Assembly (NCBI GenBank): GCA_037157565.1
Contig: JAZHRO010000024.1
Location: 210,985,501 to 211,049,500 of the forward strand
From: Thalassia testudinum
Lineage: Eukaryota > Streptophyta > Magnoliopsida > Alismatales > Hydrocharitaceae
Direction: 5' to 3'
DNA length: 64,000 bases
Below, one piece after another: positions 10,849 through 22,520 of the stretch; within the stretch, counting starts at the first letter, position 1, and the number at the start of each line of letters is the position of its first letter. A program made the position numbers and the translations under genes. The notes below the pieces were generated by a model, which was not told where the DNA came from, made no database searches, and saw only the letters and a program-made list of their open reading frames with translations.

Positions 10849-12618
10849 TGTAGACACATTTATTTAGGATAAAATCCTATTTACACATGTTCATAAGCTT
10901 AGAGATGTATTCCATATTATAAATATTGTATAGCATGCATCATTCTGCATTTAGAATAGCTTGTGTAAATTATATATTAAATAGGATCCTTTTGTGGCCA
11001 GGAGAGAAGGAGATTTATTTTGGAGCCTCGGATTGACGATCCAACTATAAGAATCTGATCACGACGAAGGAGATTTATGTTGATTGGAGATTTATTTCGA
11101 AGGAGATTTATGTTGTCTAGCGCCTTCGAAATCATCTTGATTGGAGTCTCGTAGCACATTATGCAGTTCGAGGAAGATCAAAGGCCAAGGGCAAGGTGGT
11201 GCCAATCTGAACCTCAGACAACAAATCCAACCGCATGGATGGATTCAGATCTACGATCGCAGCTTAACGACATGAAAATCGATCCAATTTGACATCTGTG
11301 GGGTAACCTACAAAGCAAAGAAGATGGATGGTCAGAATATCTCCATGTGGTGCCATCCCAGCAGCCCAAATCCACCCTCAGTAGCCGCCACTCCTCAAAG
11401 GAGCTTCCCCTCGTGAGATCTGGGCCGTTGGATGGCCATCCAACAGCTCTTGTGAAGCTACGTCTCCTCTCTCCCAATAGCATACACTCTCCAAGAGCTT
11501 ACGACCATTGGACCTTCACCCAACAGTTGCAAGCGATTGCGCTTTGGTTGATCTTCGTGACAAACCACAGCGATAGCGCGTTGGCGACGAGCGACGCTCT
11601 CAAAGAGAGGGCATGGGTTCGAAACCCACTGTGCCCCCTCTCAGTAAAACAAGCGCGAGCAGCCAATTCGAACCGCATGATCTTCAACAAGCGACATAGA
11701 CCTCACCATGCGATGCAATGGATGAGCACGGATGCAACCAGGTAAAATGCGTGATCGCACGTGTAGTTGAACACGCGATCCTCGCGCAATCTGATCCGTT
11801 CATCATCGATCGAATGGCATGGGAATTGTGAGCGTGAGTAGGTGCTTGAGTGTGAGCTTTAGCAATGCTTGTGATAGATCTTCAGCGATATTTATGGATG
11901 TCATTAATTGTTCCTTATGCAAAAAGCCTTTACTCCTCCACTGTAAAAGGACCCCTACCCCTTCTATTCTTCTTCATCTCTTCCCTTATCTCCCTTACCC
12001 CCTCTAACACTCTAGAGAGAGCTTGTCCCAAGCCCGGGATGCTCCTCTAGAGTAGAAAATCAAAATTTTCTTGCTTCTCACCCCCCTTTGTGGAGCATCT
12101 TGTGGCCGTCCTCTAACCACCTTCGGGAAGTAGATCTTCGCCGTGACAACGTCCTGCCCCGTCCTCCTTCCGGCTTCGTTTTTCTTCGTCCAGCTTCCCA
12201 CGACATTCGTCTGGGTCATCGTCAAAATGAGTCATCCTCCAAGCTACCGTCGAGGGGGATTCTTCTCAACCCATTCTATCTTTTATCACTTTCTAGTGTA
12301 GTTGTTTATCTGTAGTAAACTTTGGTTATTTATATAATGATGTTTCTCTTTCTCACTCTCTGCAAGTAGATTAGTTAGATACATATGTTGTCGATTGGAT
12401 CTCTTGACTATTAAAATACCAAAAAAAATTGCAAAAGATAGAAACAAAAAAAACAAATAAAATCGATGCGTGGATTTCAAAACTAAATGTTTGCCTCCCT
12501 ATGTTCGACTTGGGACTCACTTCGAGCTTCGGTATAAATTTTATTTGGTAGCAATACTTTTCCACTACAACGACGAGTTCTCCAAAACGTTGATTTCCCT
12601 CATGAGATATGCTCACCA
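10849..12618 (+). repeat. Element 2 5' LTR (1770 bp)
   Basis: Opens TGTAGACACATTTATTTAGG and ends GATATGCTCACCA before the primer site. It contains a perfect palindrome GTTGGATGGCCATCCAAC (11427-11444), A-like box GATAGCGCGTTGGC (11572-11585), B-like box GGGTTCGAAACCC (11615-11627) and U5 box (12491-12520). The TATA box of the 3' LTR (ATTATAAAAGG) is CTGTAAAAGG here at 11941-11950, so the promoter of this copy is probably weakened. Confidence 0.9.
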
Positions 12619-12621
12619 TTT

Positions 12622-12639
12622 TGGCATCGTTGCCGAGGA
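12622..12639 (+). other. Primer-binding site, tRNA-Asp type (first of two)
   Basis: TGGCATCGTTGCCGAGGA lies three bases after the LTR end and matches the tRNA-Asp complement at 15 of 18 positions. Confidence 0.8.
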
Positions 12640-12648
12640 TCACCATTT

Positions 12649-12666
12649 TGGAGCCTTTGTCGAGGA
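12649..12666 (+). other. Second primer-site-like copy
   Basis: TGGAGCCTTTGTCGAGGA follows the first site by 27 bases, both being introduced by CACCATTT. It is again close to the tRNA-Asp complement. It looks like a tandem duplication of the LTR end plus primer site. Confidence 0.6.
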
Positions 12667-13890
12667 GGCAACACTCTTTGGTTTTTTCGCATTTTCCACC
12701 TTAACTTTTGAGCCCACTTTGCTCCTTTCTTTTGGTGATTATAGGTACCCTTCCAAGGCGAGCCAAAGCGGAATAGATCGGAGTAAAGTGTAGTTAGAAG
12801 GTTTTGTAAGTTTACCCCCACCCCCACCCATTAGATTGCAGTTCATGACATTAATAACTCAAACCCTAATTAACCTAAGAGCTTGCATAAATCCTAGGTT
12901 AGTCTTGGTTGCTTGATTGTCACTTCACCTCACCTCACCCACCCACATAAATTCAAAAAGCTAAAAAAAAATGCTCTTCTCTTGTGGGATTTAATTAAAA
13001 GAGACACACTTAACACCCAGAAATTCTCATCCTAAGGTGCACAATCACTTTAATTCTACCACTTAACTAGGATCTGACCTGTGGACCTGGTACACTTCAA
13101 CTCAATACACATAAGTGAGTAGAAATCTTATTAGGTTAAGACATTGTGTGCCTTAATCTGTGGTGCTAATAGGCCAATTGATCGAATTGTTTAGGCTGTG
13201 CTACTTAAGATAAAAGTAATTCATCGGTATCTTGCCCCATAGGGTTGATTTTTAGGTTGAGTCAGGCACTCCACATTATTTTTGAGTTTTGAAGGAATAT
13301 ATCATCACCGGTGCTTTCAAAACATGGAGTGTTCTACTGAACCTTGATTGAATATACCTAAAGATTAAACCCTAAAAGCTACTAAACAAGGTTAAACCCT
13401 AAAAGACACATCATAATATCTTTGTTTGAAAATCCTGGTTGTTCACACACACACATTTGAATTGATCATTAAGGGCACAACCCATCTAAAGGGCCCATCA
13501 CATTCCAAGTGCATAATCATCCCAAGCCTAATTAAAACTGAGTAGACATTGGCCTTACGGATTAACTTGTTCTCTGAGGCTCCAACTAAGATCTTTTTCG
13601 ATTAATTTGCTTCTACTGGTCAGTCTGATGTCTAGCTAGGGGAGTAGCGTCAAACGATCACGAATGGGGGGTATCAAAGGTATTGGAGGTGCAAGCCAAA
13701 GGAAGAACCTTCTCCCTAACCCTTTCCTTTAACTGGTTGGATTGACTGGATAGAAGTAGACCAACTCGTTTATTCAATCTCAGGACTGGTTTTAGGAGTT
13801 TGTAGGTCTTTAGGCTACCCACTAAGGATAGGTTTGGTTGATTGTATTATAGGGAACCTTTCTCTGTTCTATTTTCCCTCCGACTTCATC
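12667..13890 (+). other. Element 2 untranslated leader
   Basis: No supported gene. The last 90 bases resemble the leader end of Element 1, with a pyrimidine-rich run before the ATG at 13891. Confidence 0.5.
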
Positions 13891-15240
13891 ATGTATTCTT
13901 CCACACCATACTAGCATTTCCAACCCTACCCTCCTACCACCACTTATCCCCAAGATGATTACTATCTTGTCTCGACTTATGACTACCCATCCACTAGTTG
14001 GGAAAACTTTGATTGGGGGTATGATTCTGGACCTCGATATCCAGGGTCTAATCCTAAACAACAAGACTATGATTATTATCCTTCTCACGCCTACACTAAT
14101 TATAGATCTCCACCCTTTGATGGTCAACCTAACCTCATCTACAATCAAGAAGGATATGATGATTACAATGCTTACCCTCCCCAGGATTATACTGAATGTA
14201 GGTCACCACCCCTTTTTGAACAACCCAAAATGACCTATTATCAGGGCGGACCTCAATTTCTTGACTCCCCTAAATTAAACCCAAACCCACCCAACTTTGA
14301 ACCGAACCATCCAGTTCAGGTGAACCAGGTCCAAGATAGGGTGTTGGAAAATTTGAGGAACACTATACAATCTTTAGAAACCCAGCCAACACCCCGCAAT
14401 GAAGAATTGGAGCCCCTGATTCAAATGGTTGACGATCTAAATAGTTTGTTATTGGATTGGCTCCAAGATATCGAAGATAAGAGCCTAGGTGAGTTTTTGC
14501 TAGGGAAATTATCAAGATTGAGGATGAAATTTGTGGTTGCCCTAGTCCAATCTTGGGATGATTCTCAAGATGAACCCCCTTCAGGAGAGCCAATGTCAGA
14601 ACCTGCTCAGGCACTTGTTGGGAGGGACACATTTTATGAGATCGGGGATGACCAGGTTGGTCTAGAGCAATCCATTGTGGATGAATATATTTTCTCACCT
14701 GAGATCCCTAAGCCAGGGAATGAGGAAAAATATGTCTCCATGGGCCATGAAATGATAGACGATTTTGAGACATATATAAATGAGGATCATGAATTATTTG
14801 ATTCTGAGGGTAAGGAATCTCTTATTGAAGTCTCACTAGAGCTTAAGGAAGATAATTTTAGTGAGACAAACGGGCCAAAGGAATCTGATTGATCATTTGA
14901 TGGCCTAGTAATTGAGGAATTTGTTTGATTGGGGCTAACTTGGAGGGTAAAAATCTTGATTTGATGGAAGATTCAATCAATAGCCCCATTCCTCAACCAC
15001 ACTCAGAAAGGATTAATATGATTTTGATTTGCAAATCATTGAATCCAAGTCAATTCTGATTCAGCCATAATTGTTTGACTTGGATATCTTTGATAGGGTA
15101 TACAATGATCTGGAGGTCCCAGAAACATTGATCTTGGAGGATAAGAATTTGGAAATTAAGATCTGGGAAGTTAAATCTGAGGAAGACAGGAGTATAGATC
15201 TAAGGGTTCCTATTTGCCTCAAATTACCTACTTTCTATTA
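13891..15240 (+). pseudogene. Acidic ORF of Element 2, function unknown (one early stop, later frameshift)
   Basis: From the ATG at 13891 the frame is open to the stop at 14890-14892 except for a TAG at codon 8 (13912-13914), which could be a decayed CAG. That gives 333 codons; related acidic sequence continues in another frame to about 15240. The first ~110 codons are rich in Y, D, P and N (QDYDYYPS, EGYDDYNAYPPQDY); from about 14300 a possible helical stretch is followed by D/E-rich sequence ending KESLIEVSLELKEDNFS. No zinc knuckle or enzyme motif is visible. It sits where gag would be. An intact-looking start at 14230 gives 220 codons, but the upstream frame is clearly part of the same protein. 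Gag-like or accessory roles are both possible. Confidence 0.6.
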
Positions 15241-16989
15241 GGATCGAGGACTTTCACCCCAAGTATAGAATAATGGATTATCTTTTTGAGCCAAAGTCCA
15301 AATGGACAAACACTCCTATTAGTTTAGAACTTTATTTTGTCTAGAATTTCAGACTTGGGTTGCATGCCCCAAAGCCATAGGCCCAACCCTAAAAGCACAA
15401 TGATCTTTGGTTCTGGGTGATTTTCATCCAGAACCTTAGAACCACTCGACCCTGGGGCATGGGTCTGCATCATAATTTGGTCCACATCTGTGGACATCTT
15501 CTGCTGACGGGTTTAGGGATCAATCTTTTAATTCTAATCCTAACCTGCACCTGTGAATTCTTAATTTCTTCCTTATTTGTATATTATGCCTAGCTAAAGG
15601 CAATAAACTTAGCATGTGTGTATACTCCACTCTCTTTGCGGAGCCAACCAGATTTTCACGAAATTCAAGTGATATTCTATTTATTCAACCTTTTCATGTC
15701 ATTATTTTTACAATGACGACATTGCATCATTTAGGCATGGGGGGTGGATACGTAGTCCTGAAAATATTTTGTTAGCTCCTTGTAATTTCTTCTTTTCTCT
15801 TAAAAAAGACAAAAATTAAAAATTCAAAAATACAAAAAAGTTAGAATTAGGAGAAGAGAACTTAGGCATTAGGAGTTGTTAACTTTAGGAAACGATACTT
15901 TAGGACCTAGACACTTACACTCTTTAAGTCTTCAGGCTTAATCAGTTCGGGTGTCCACTAAAATGTGGACTTGATCTCAAATCCTCTCCAAGTTAATTTT
16001 ATTTTAATTTGGTTAATAAATTAGGGTGATAAGTATACGACTTATCAACCTATCCTCTGATTTGAGGGAACTTTAAGTCTAAAGCATCTACACACTACTT
16101 GCACGGACTCACTTTTCAGTGATTTTTACGGAAATTAGGTAGCTAATGAACTTTTTGAGGCAATATGGTTGGCAATTTGTCCTGGGTAACAACCCATTGG
16201 CCGATTGTCCATAGCCCAGCTACATGACCTTACTCATTCTACTTCTTTTAGGTAAATCTTAGATTAGGGAAGCCACCTACTCAAAAAAAGAAAAAAAATG
16301 ACACTCAAAAAGAAAAAGAAAAAAAATAGAAAAAGGAGAAAAATAAATAAAGCACACTTCATCACATGAGTATGGCTGACAAGTTGTCATAGGTAACAGC
16401 CCATTGGCCGTTTGTCCAAAGCCCAACTCATAAAATGCATAAATAATTCCCAAAACACTTAGGGAAGAAGTGAGAAAGTAGAATAAACTGGGGAGATATA
16501 CATTGGGTTTGCTCTTGTGTTGACTCTATAAAAAAATAAAAAAAGTAGGGAGAAAGCTACTGGTTGGATAGATAAACCATTAGGAAGAAACTCTTAAGGT
16601 CACCTAGGGTTGTAGAAACCTGAAGTATGTTTTAACGACCACCTAATGTGTCTATCACTTTTCACATGATGCTTAGAACTTGAAATTCTTCTCAAATCTT
16701 GGGTGGGTTGGGTAACCATGGAAAGCTGCCTCAAAACTCTAAACTCAAAAACTAAAAAAATTAGAAAAGAAGAAAAATAGAAAACATGTATCTTCCCTTT
16801 TTAAAATAAGGCGAGGACTTAGGTGGTCTGTATTTTGGCAGGCACTTGGGCACTATTGAGTTTTCGTAGTTTAGGACCTTAGTTGAAATTTTCTATTGTT
16901 AATAAACAATTTAGGCCTAGGTAATTGAGTCCTAATTCTATTTTTATACATAGCATATAGGTTAATTTTGTTACGAACTAGCAAAAGAT
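15241..16989 (+). other. Element 2 3' noncoding region
   Basis: No gene. CTAAAGGCAATAAACTTAGC at 15594-15613 is the left half of the Athila box, and CAATGACGACATTG (15711-15724) is the small hairpin followed by TTAGGCATGGGGGGTG. A 60-bp direct repeat occurs at about 16164-16223 and 16371-16430. A-rich low-complexity sequence lies at about 16280-16350. Confidence 0.6.
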
Positions 16990-17002
16990 AAGCATGGGGG
17001 TA
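16990..17002 (+). other. Polypurine tract of Element 2
   Basis: AAGCATGGGGGTA immediately before TGATATAGACAC, the 3' LTR start. Confidence 0.75.
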
Positions 17003-18785
17003 TGATATAGACACATTTATTTAGGATAAAATGCCCATTTATTCTTATTCCTAAGCTTAGAGATGCATTCCATATTGTAAATATTACATAGCATGAATCA
17101 TTCTGCATTTAGAATAGTTTGTGTAAATTATAGCTTAATTAGCATCCTTTTGTGGCCAAGAGAGGAGATTTATTTCGGGGCCTTGGATTGACGATCCAAC
17201 CACATGAATCTGATCAGGATGACGATCGAAGTCTAATGCCTTCGAAATCATCTTGATCGGAGACCTGTAGCACATTGTGTAGTCAAAGGAAGATCAAAGG
17301 CCAAGGGGTAAGGTGGTGCCAATTCGAACCTCTGACGACAAATCCAATTGCACGGATGGATTTGGATCGACGATCACAGTCCAACGACATGAAAATTGAT
17401 CCAATCCGACATTTGTGGTGTCATCTACAAAGCAAAGAAGATGAATAGCTAAAATGGTGCCATGTGGCACCATCCCAGCCACCCAAATCCACCCTCAGCA
17501 GCCGCCCCTCCTCAAAGGCACTTCCCTTCGTGAGATCTGGGCCCCTGGATGGCCATCCAACGGTTCTTGTGAAGCCACGTCTCCTTTCTCCCAACAACAT
17601 ACACTCTCTAAGAGCTCACGGCCGTTGGATCTTCATCCAACGGTTGCGAGCGATCGCGCTTTGGTTGATCTTCGTGACAAACCATAGTGATAGCGCATTG
17701 GTGACGAGTGATGCTCTTAAAGAGAGGGAGCGGGTTCGAAACTCGTCTCACCCCCTCTCAGCACAACAGGTGCGGGAGGCCAATTAGAGCTACGTGATCT
17801 TCATCGAGCGGCACATACCTTACCACGAGGCTTAACGGATGAGAGCGGATGCAGTTGAGCGAAATGTGTGATCACATGCACGGTTGAACGAGCAATCTAA
17901 CATGCCCTGTTGTGTGCGATCTGAGCGCACAATCTGATCTGTTCATCATCAATCCAACGGTAGAGCGCACGCGACAGGTGTGGGCTCTATGAGCGTGAGC
18001 GAGAGCATGAGCTGGAGCTTTAGCAATGCTTGCGGTGGATCTTCAGTGATGTTTATGGACATCACTAATTGCCCCATGTGTGAAAAGCCTCTGCTCCTCC
18101 ATTATAAAAGGACCCCTACCCCTCCTATTCTTCTTTCTCTCTTCCTTTCTCTCCCTTACCACCTCCAAGACTCTAGAGAGATCTTGTCCCAAGCCTGGGA
18201 TGCTCCTCTAGAGTAGAAAATCAAATATTTTTCTCGCTTCTCACCCCCCTTCATGGAGCATCTCGTGGCCATCGTCTCACCACCTTCGGGAAGTAGGTCC
18301 TCACCATGACACCGTCCCACCCCATCCTCCTTCCTCCGGCTTTGTTCTTCTTCGTCCAACTTCCGACCACATTCGTCCAGGCATCGTTAGAGTGAGCCGT
18401 CCTCCAAGCGACCGTCAAGGGGGATTCTTCTCAACCCATTCTATCTTTTATCGCTTTCTAGTGTAGTTGTTTATTTGTAGTAAACTTTGGTTAGTTATAT
18501 AATGATGTTTCTCTTTCTCTCCCTCTCTTTGCAAGTAGATTAGTTAAATACATATGTTGTCGATATGATCTCTTGCCTATTAAAATACCAAAAAAATTGC
18601 AAAAGATAAAAACAACAAAAGCAAATAAAATTGAAGCATGGATTTCAAAACCAAATGTTCGCCTCCCTGTGTTTGACCTAGGACTCACTTCGAGTTTTGG
18701 CATAAATTTTATTTGGTAGCAATATTTTGCGACTTCGACGATGGGTTCTCCAAAACCATGATTCCCTCGTGAGATACGCTCACCA
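17003..18785 (+). repeat. Element 2 3' LTR (1783 bp)
   Basis: Matches the 5' LTR along its whole length and ends GATACGCTCACCA. It contains the perfect hairpin ATGGTGCC-ATGT-GGCACCAT (17454-17473), a second palindrome (17546-17559), the hairpin CCGTTGGAT-CTTC-ATCCAACGG (17622-17643), A-like and B-like boxes (17690-17702, 17732-17744), TATA box ATTATAAAAG at 18101-18110 and the U5 box at 18660-18688. GATCTTGTCCCAAGCCTGGG near 18180 is nearly shared with the solo LTR at 34023-35835. Confidence 0.9.
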
Positions 18786-18921
18786 CCTACCAAAGAGTGC
18801 TAAATTTTATGCCTTCAGCTAGGTGTAAACCCAAAAAACTATTATGGTGTATAAGAATCTCCAACAAGACCTAGAGTATAAGGATCGAGAAAAGGTTTAA
18901 GCCATTGACCATTAACTTTAA
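18786..18921 (-). pseudogene. Athila-A integrase C-terminal remnant (second exposed piece)
   Basis: The minus strand reads FKVNGQWLKPFLD, the typical end of Athila-type pol, then ACTAAATT-type sequence and the GGGAGGCAACCC box broken by Element 2. The upstream part of the same protein is at 21463-21710, beyond the inserted LTR. Removing that LTR together with one target copy restores one continuous frame across the junction. Confidence 0.78.
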
Positions 18922-18926
18922 AGGGT

Positions 18927-21457
18927 TGTTGTAGGTGAAAATAGAAGATTTAAGGATATGGTCATCGTAGTACACTCCTAAATTGCACAACAAACACTTA
19001 AATTTATAAACATAGAATCTAATTGGAGTCTGAGGTCATTCATAGGGAGCAAATGTGAAGTTCACGCATTAATCTTTATTCAGAATAAATGAGCACAGTA
19101 AATTGAGCATCAGATAGAAGATATTCAATGAATAAAGCTTGTTATATTGATATTCAATGTATCTCAAAAGATCATGGGATAAAAACAATTAGAAAGATAA
19201 AATAATGGTGATTTGAATCACCACTTAACTCTTTAATTAAGCATGCATCTCATGTATTCAAATTATTCAAATAATTCAACAGTATTCTCAATCTGATAAC
19301 TTAGGTACTTAAATGTTTCAACAGCAACCAGAATTCTTCAAACTACAGAACAAGGCATCCGACGCCTTATCAAAAGAGGCACAGTAGCAATAGAATGCAA
19401 AGCTCTCACAAGAGCCTCAGAGGTTCTAAGGCACGGCACGGCAATCCTCAAGGGATTTTCTTCTTTAAGCCTTCATGAGCATAGGGCCAATCCTTCTCAA
19501 AGGCTAAGTGTTAGCCTCCTCTTTAGCATGCATCTCGAGGCTTTTAGTTGTGAAGCAAAACCCTCCCCCCTTCTCTCACAAATCTCTCCTCTTTCTCTTC
19601 TCTAATAATTGGGTCTATATTAGGGTAAGAAGGCGGGTAATCGGATCCTGAATAGTGGCCAGACCTGTGTGCGTGGATCGTGGGCGAGGCATGATTGGGC
19701 ATGTGCGCCGGGGACTTGACCCCCAAGTGTCTTGGGTAGAAAGGCTATAGCACGAATTCCTCTTGTACCGCATCACCCACTTCTTCTCTTATGAGGTGGG
19801 ACTATGTTCCACCTTCTTTTGCTCACGCGCAGCTGTAGCCAAGCTTGGTGAAATTGAAGGTGTGCTACTGCTATTTTGGTTAATTGGAGGTCCAGGCACC
19901 TTCGTGGTGCCAACCCGCACCTAATGGAAGTTGTGGCGAAGTTGGAGTGGGTCAGATGAAGCGTGACGGCATTGAGGAAGATGATGGCAACGGCGAGGCA
20001 TGGCGAAACCTGAAAGGAGGAATATAGGCTCAAAAGCCCCAATCAGATGGTCCAAGAGGATTGTCGGAGGACGATGAAGGTGGTGGTAGTGTCCTTGTGG
20101 CATGTTGGTGCATGCGGTGGTCTGGTGGAGTCGAGGAGGTGGTGTGGAGATGGGTTTGTTTGGAGGGAGTTTTGGATGGGTGGAACACAAAATAGGATGA
20201 GGGGTTGTAGTTGTGGAGATGAGGTGGAGGTTGTGGAGGTGATAGTAGGTCGTTTGGAGGTCTATGAAGGGTGGAAGGCTCCAGTGAAGGAACTGTGAGG
20301 AAGACTAGGGCCTGGGAGCTCCTGCTGTGGCTGGTGAGGAGCTGAAAAAGGAGAGAAGGCAATCCCTTTGCCTATAGTATATGGTAGCGGGCGAGGAAGT
20401 CAGGGAAGAGGATGTCGTCGGAGTTACGGTGGAGGTGGTCGGAGAGAGAAATTTGGTGAAGTGCGGCCAAACCAAGCTAAGGAATGCAGCATGAGGTTCA
20501 AGAGCTTTTATAGATCTCCTGACCGAGTTCTAGATCAGGAAACAAGCCCAAATTGGCTTGCGATTGAAGCACAAGACACCCACGAATCTCGTGGGTTCGC
20601 TAGAATGCACCCTTGCAATTTGGGAGCTATGACCAGTCCCAATCAATTCCTTATATTGTGAACACCAATCCCACCAAATTTGATGGGATTTGGTGGCGAT
20701 TTGAATGGGATTTGAGGTGGTCAAAAGCTACCTGGAGGTTAGTTGACCTCCAGTGGCAATAGGGACCTATTTGAAAAGAAGATAAGGAAGTTAGGGACTC
20801 AATTGCAAGTATTTTCAAAAGTTAGGGGCTTGTCTGAAAGAAATAGGTTTAAATGGACTGAAATACAAACTAGGTCAAGATGGATTTTGATTAGGCCCAA
20901 ATTTTTGTACAAACATAATTTGGATCCAAGGAATTTGATGGTGAAGTCAGATTTCAATTTTGAATAAGTTTGACTGGGAAATTTGCGTAGAAACCTAAAT
21001 TAAGGTAGAAATTTGTCTGTGACTCTATTTAAGGTCGAAATAGGTTCAAATGGTCAAATCAAGAATAGTAAACCTCAAGGAATATTTTTATATGACTTTT
21101 AGGAGGTTTAGATGAATTTTATCCCAACCAGAACCTTTGTAATTCAAGCAGGTATGAAATTAGGGTTTTGTGTTATGAATTAGTTCTTAAAATGGGTTAA
21201 ACCCAATTTCTGTCTGTATGGACCCACTTATTAGACTTTAATGCTCATTTGACCTTAGATTAACCCTTGGGAAATCCTATGGTTACTCTGATTTCATGAT
21301 GTGATGTTAAAACTGCAGAATTAACCCTAATTTAGTGTTCTCTTAGAATAGAATGGATCTGAATGGAATTATGACTCTCAAGCGATTATGTAGGAGCATT
21401 TGTCACTTGATTATGACTAATTAAAGCTAATTATAGCTCATGATGATGTTGTGATTA
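18927..21457 (-). mobile_element. Solo LTR (2531 bp), Element 3-like family
   Basis: Flanked on both sides by AGGGT (18922-18926 and 21458-21462). On the minus strand it opens TAATCACAACATCATCATGAGC, like the Element 3 LTR start, and ends CACCTACAACA. It has the U5 box near 19026-19055 and a TATA box (minus strand GATCTATAAAAGCTC) near 20500-20519. No internal DNA remains, so it arose by LTR-LTR recombination. The open frames on both strands at 19540-20660 are low-complexity LTR sequence and are not called. Confidence 0.9.
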
Positions 21458-21462
21458 AGGGT

Positions 21463-22520
21463 TGATTCTTATTGGGTTCAATGATTTCAACAGCTCCATT
21501 GTTGAAGACTCTCAAGACTTCAAATGGACCAGTTCGTTTGGAACGTAACTTACCAGGGAAGAACTAAAGATAGGCATCAAAGAGCAATACACGTTGACCA
21601 GGAGAAAAGGATTTGTGGGATATCATGGAAGGCTTTCATCTTTTTCGTGTACAGCCTAGAACTTTCATATGCATCATTACGAACTTCCTCTAGTTCACTA
21701 AGTTGTAGTCAAATAAGATAACTCAACCTTAGATGGTGTAGAAGAAGTTTGATTAGCTTGATTTACTACACAAGCTTGGCCTTCTGCTTAACTCTAATTT
21801 TTTGGAATAAATCTAGGATTTTTTATATTCCGTGGATTTGGAACTGGCTGAGATGGTAAGGCACTTGGCTGATGAGGTTCAGCCAACTACGTGATTTGGC
21901 ATTGAAGTTTAGCCAATTCGGTTGTACATTGGCTTTGAACCTCAGCGAGAGCCTCAACATTTCATCTCTGGCTCTCATTCACAGCTCTAAGTATTTAATC
22001 TAACTGTGAATCTCTAGACGACCCCAAATAATTATGAAAATTTGGTTAGAATGCCTTGCCTATGGTTGCTGAAATGGTTGTACAAATAGGTTTTGTTTGG
22101 TTTGATTTTGATTAACATATGGTATTTGGTTCTAATTAGACCAAGAAAAATTTGGATGATTTCTCCATCTAGGGTTATAGGTATTATAGAAAGGATTTGA
22201 GTGTGTATTGTATCCCTGAATGGTGTAAAGATCTTTCCAATTTTGCTGACTTTCAAAAGCAGAAGTTAGAGGGGAAAAAGCGGGAAAAGATGGAGCAAAG
22301 GCCCCTCCTTGGGCTTGAGTTGGATGGAAACCTAAGGAAAGTGGATCTTGAATATCCAGATTATTCACAAACTCCCTCCCTGTGGAAGTTTGTGAAACAG
22401 TTCTTTGTGTAGAATGTGTAGCTACAAGAGGTGTAAGATTTTTCATAGTATTTCAAACCTCGTCAAGGTGTTTAGCTACAATATCAACCTTATCCACTGT
22501 TTCAACTATAATATCTAAAT
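21463..22520 (-). pseudogene. Athila-A gag remnant joined to integrase remnant
   Basis: On the minus strand from about 22520 the sequence encodes an Athila Gag C-terminal part including YNTYNPRWRNHPNFSWSN, then a Q-rich stretch with LPSQPVPNP. At about 21715 it jumps to the integrase C-terminal region (ELEEVRNDAYESS, FPGKLRSKRTGPFEV, GAVEI). Protease, reverse transcriptase, RNase H and the integrase core are missing, so a large internal deletion fused the two. Several in-frame stops are present. The element lost autonomy before or alongside the later insertions. Confidence 0.8.

Larger units (their letters stand above)
10849..18785 (+). mobile_element. Element 2: complete pol-less (LARD-like) LTR retrotransposon
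   Basis: Two LTRs of 1770 and 1783 bp flank 4.4 kb. The flanking pentamers CCTAA (10844-10848) and CCTAC (18786-18790) form a target duplication with one mismatch, and removing the element rejoins the Athila GGGAGGCAACCC box. The interior has a tRNA-Asp type primer site, one acidic reading frame, noncoding sequence and a purine tract, but no pol. It is the best-delimited member of the Element 1/2 family in the window, and the solo LTR at 34023-35835 is a close relative. Confidence 0.9.

Noticed and set aside
19540..20660. Serine/proline-rich frames in the solo LTR at 18927-21457
   Set aside because: They lie wholly within an LTR bounded by target duplications; LTRs of this type do not encode proteins.
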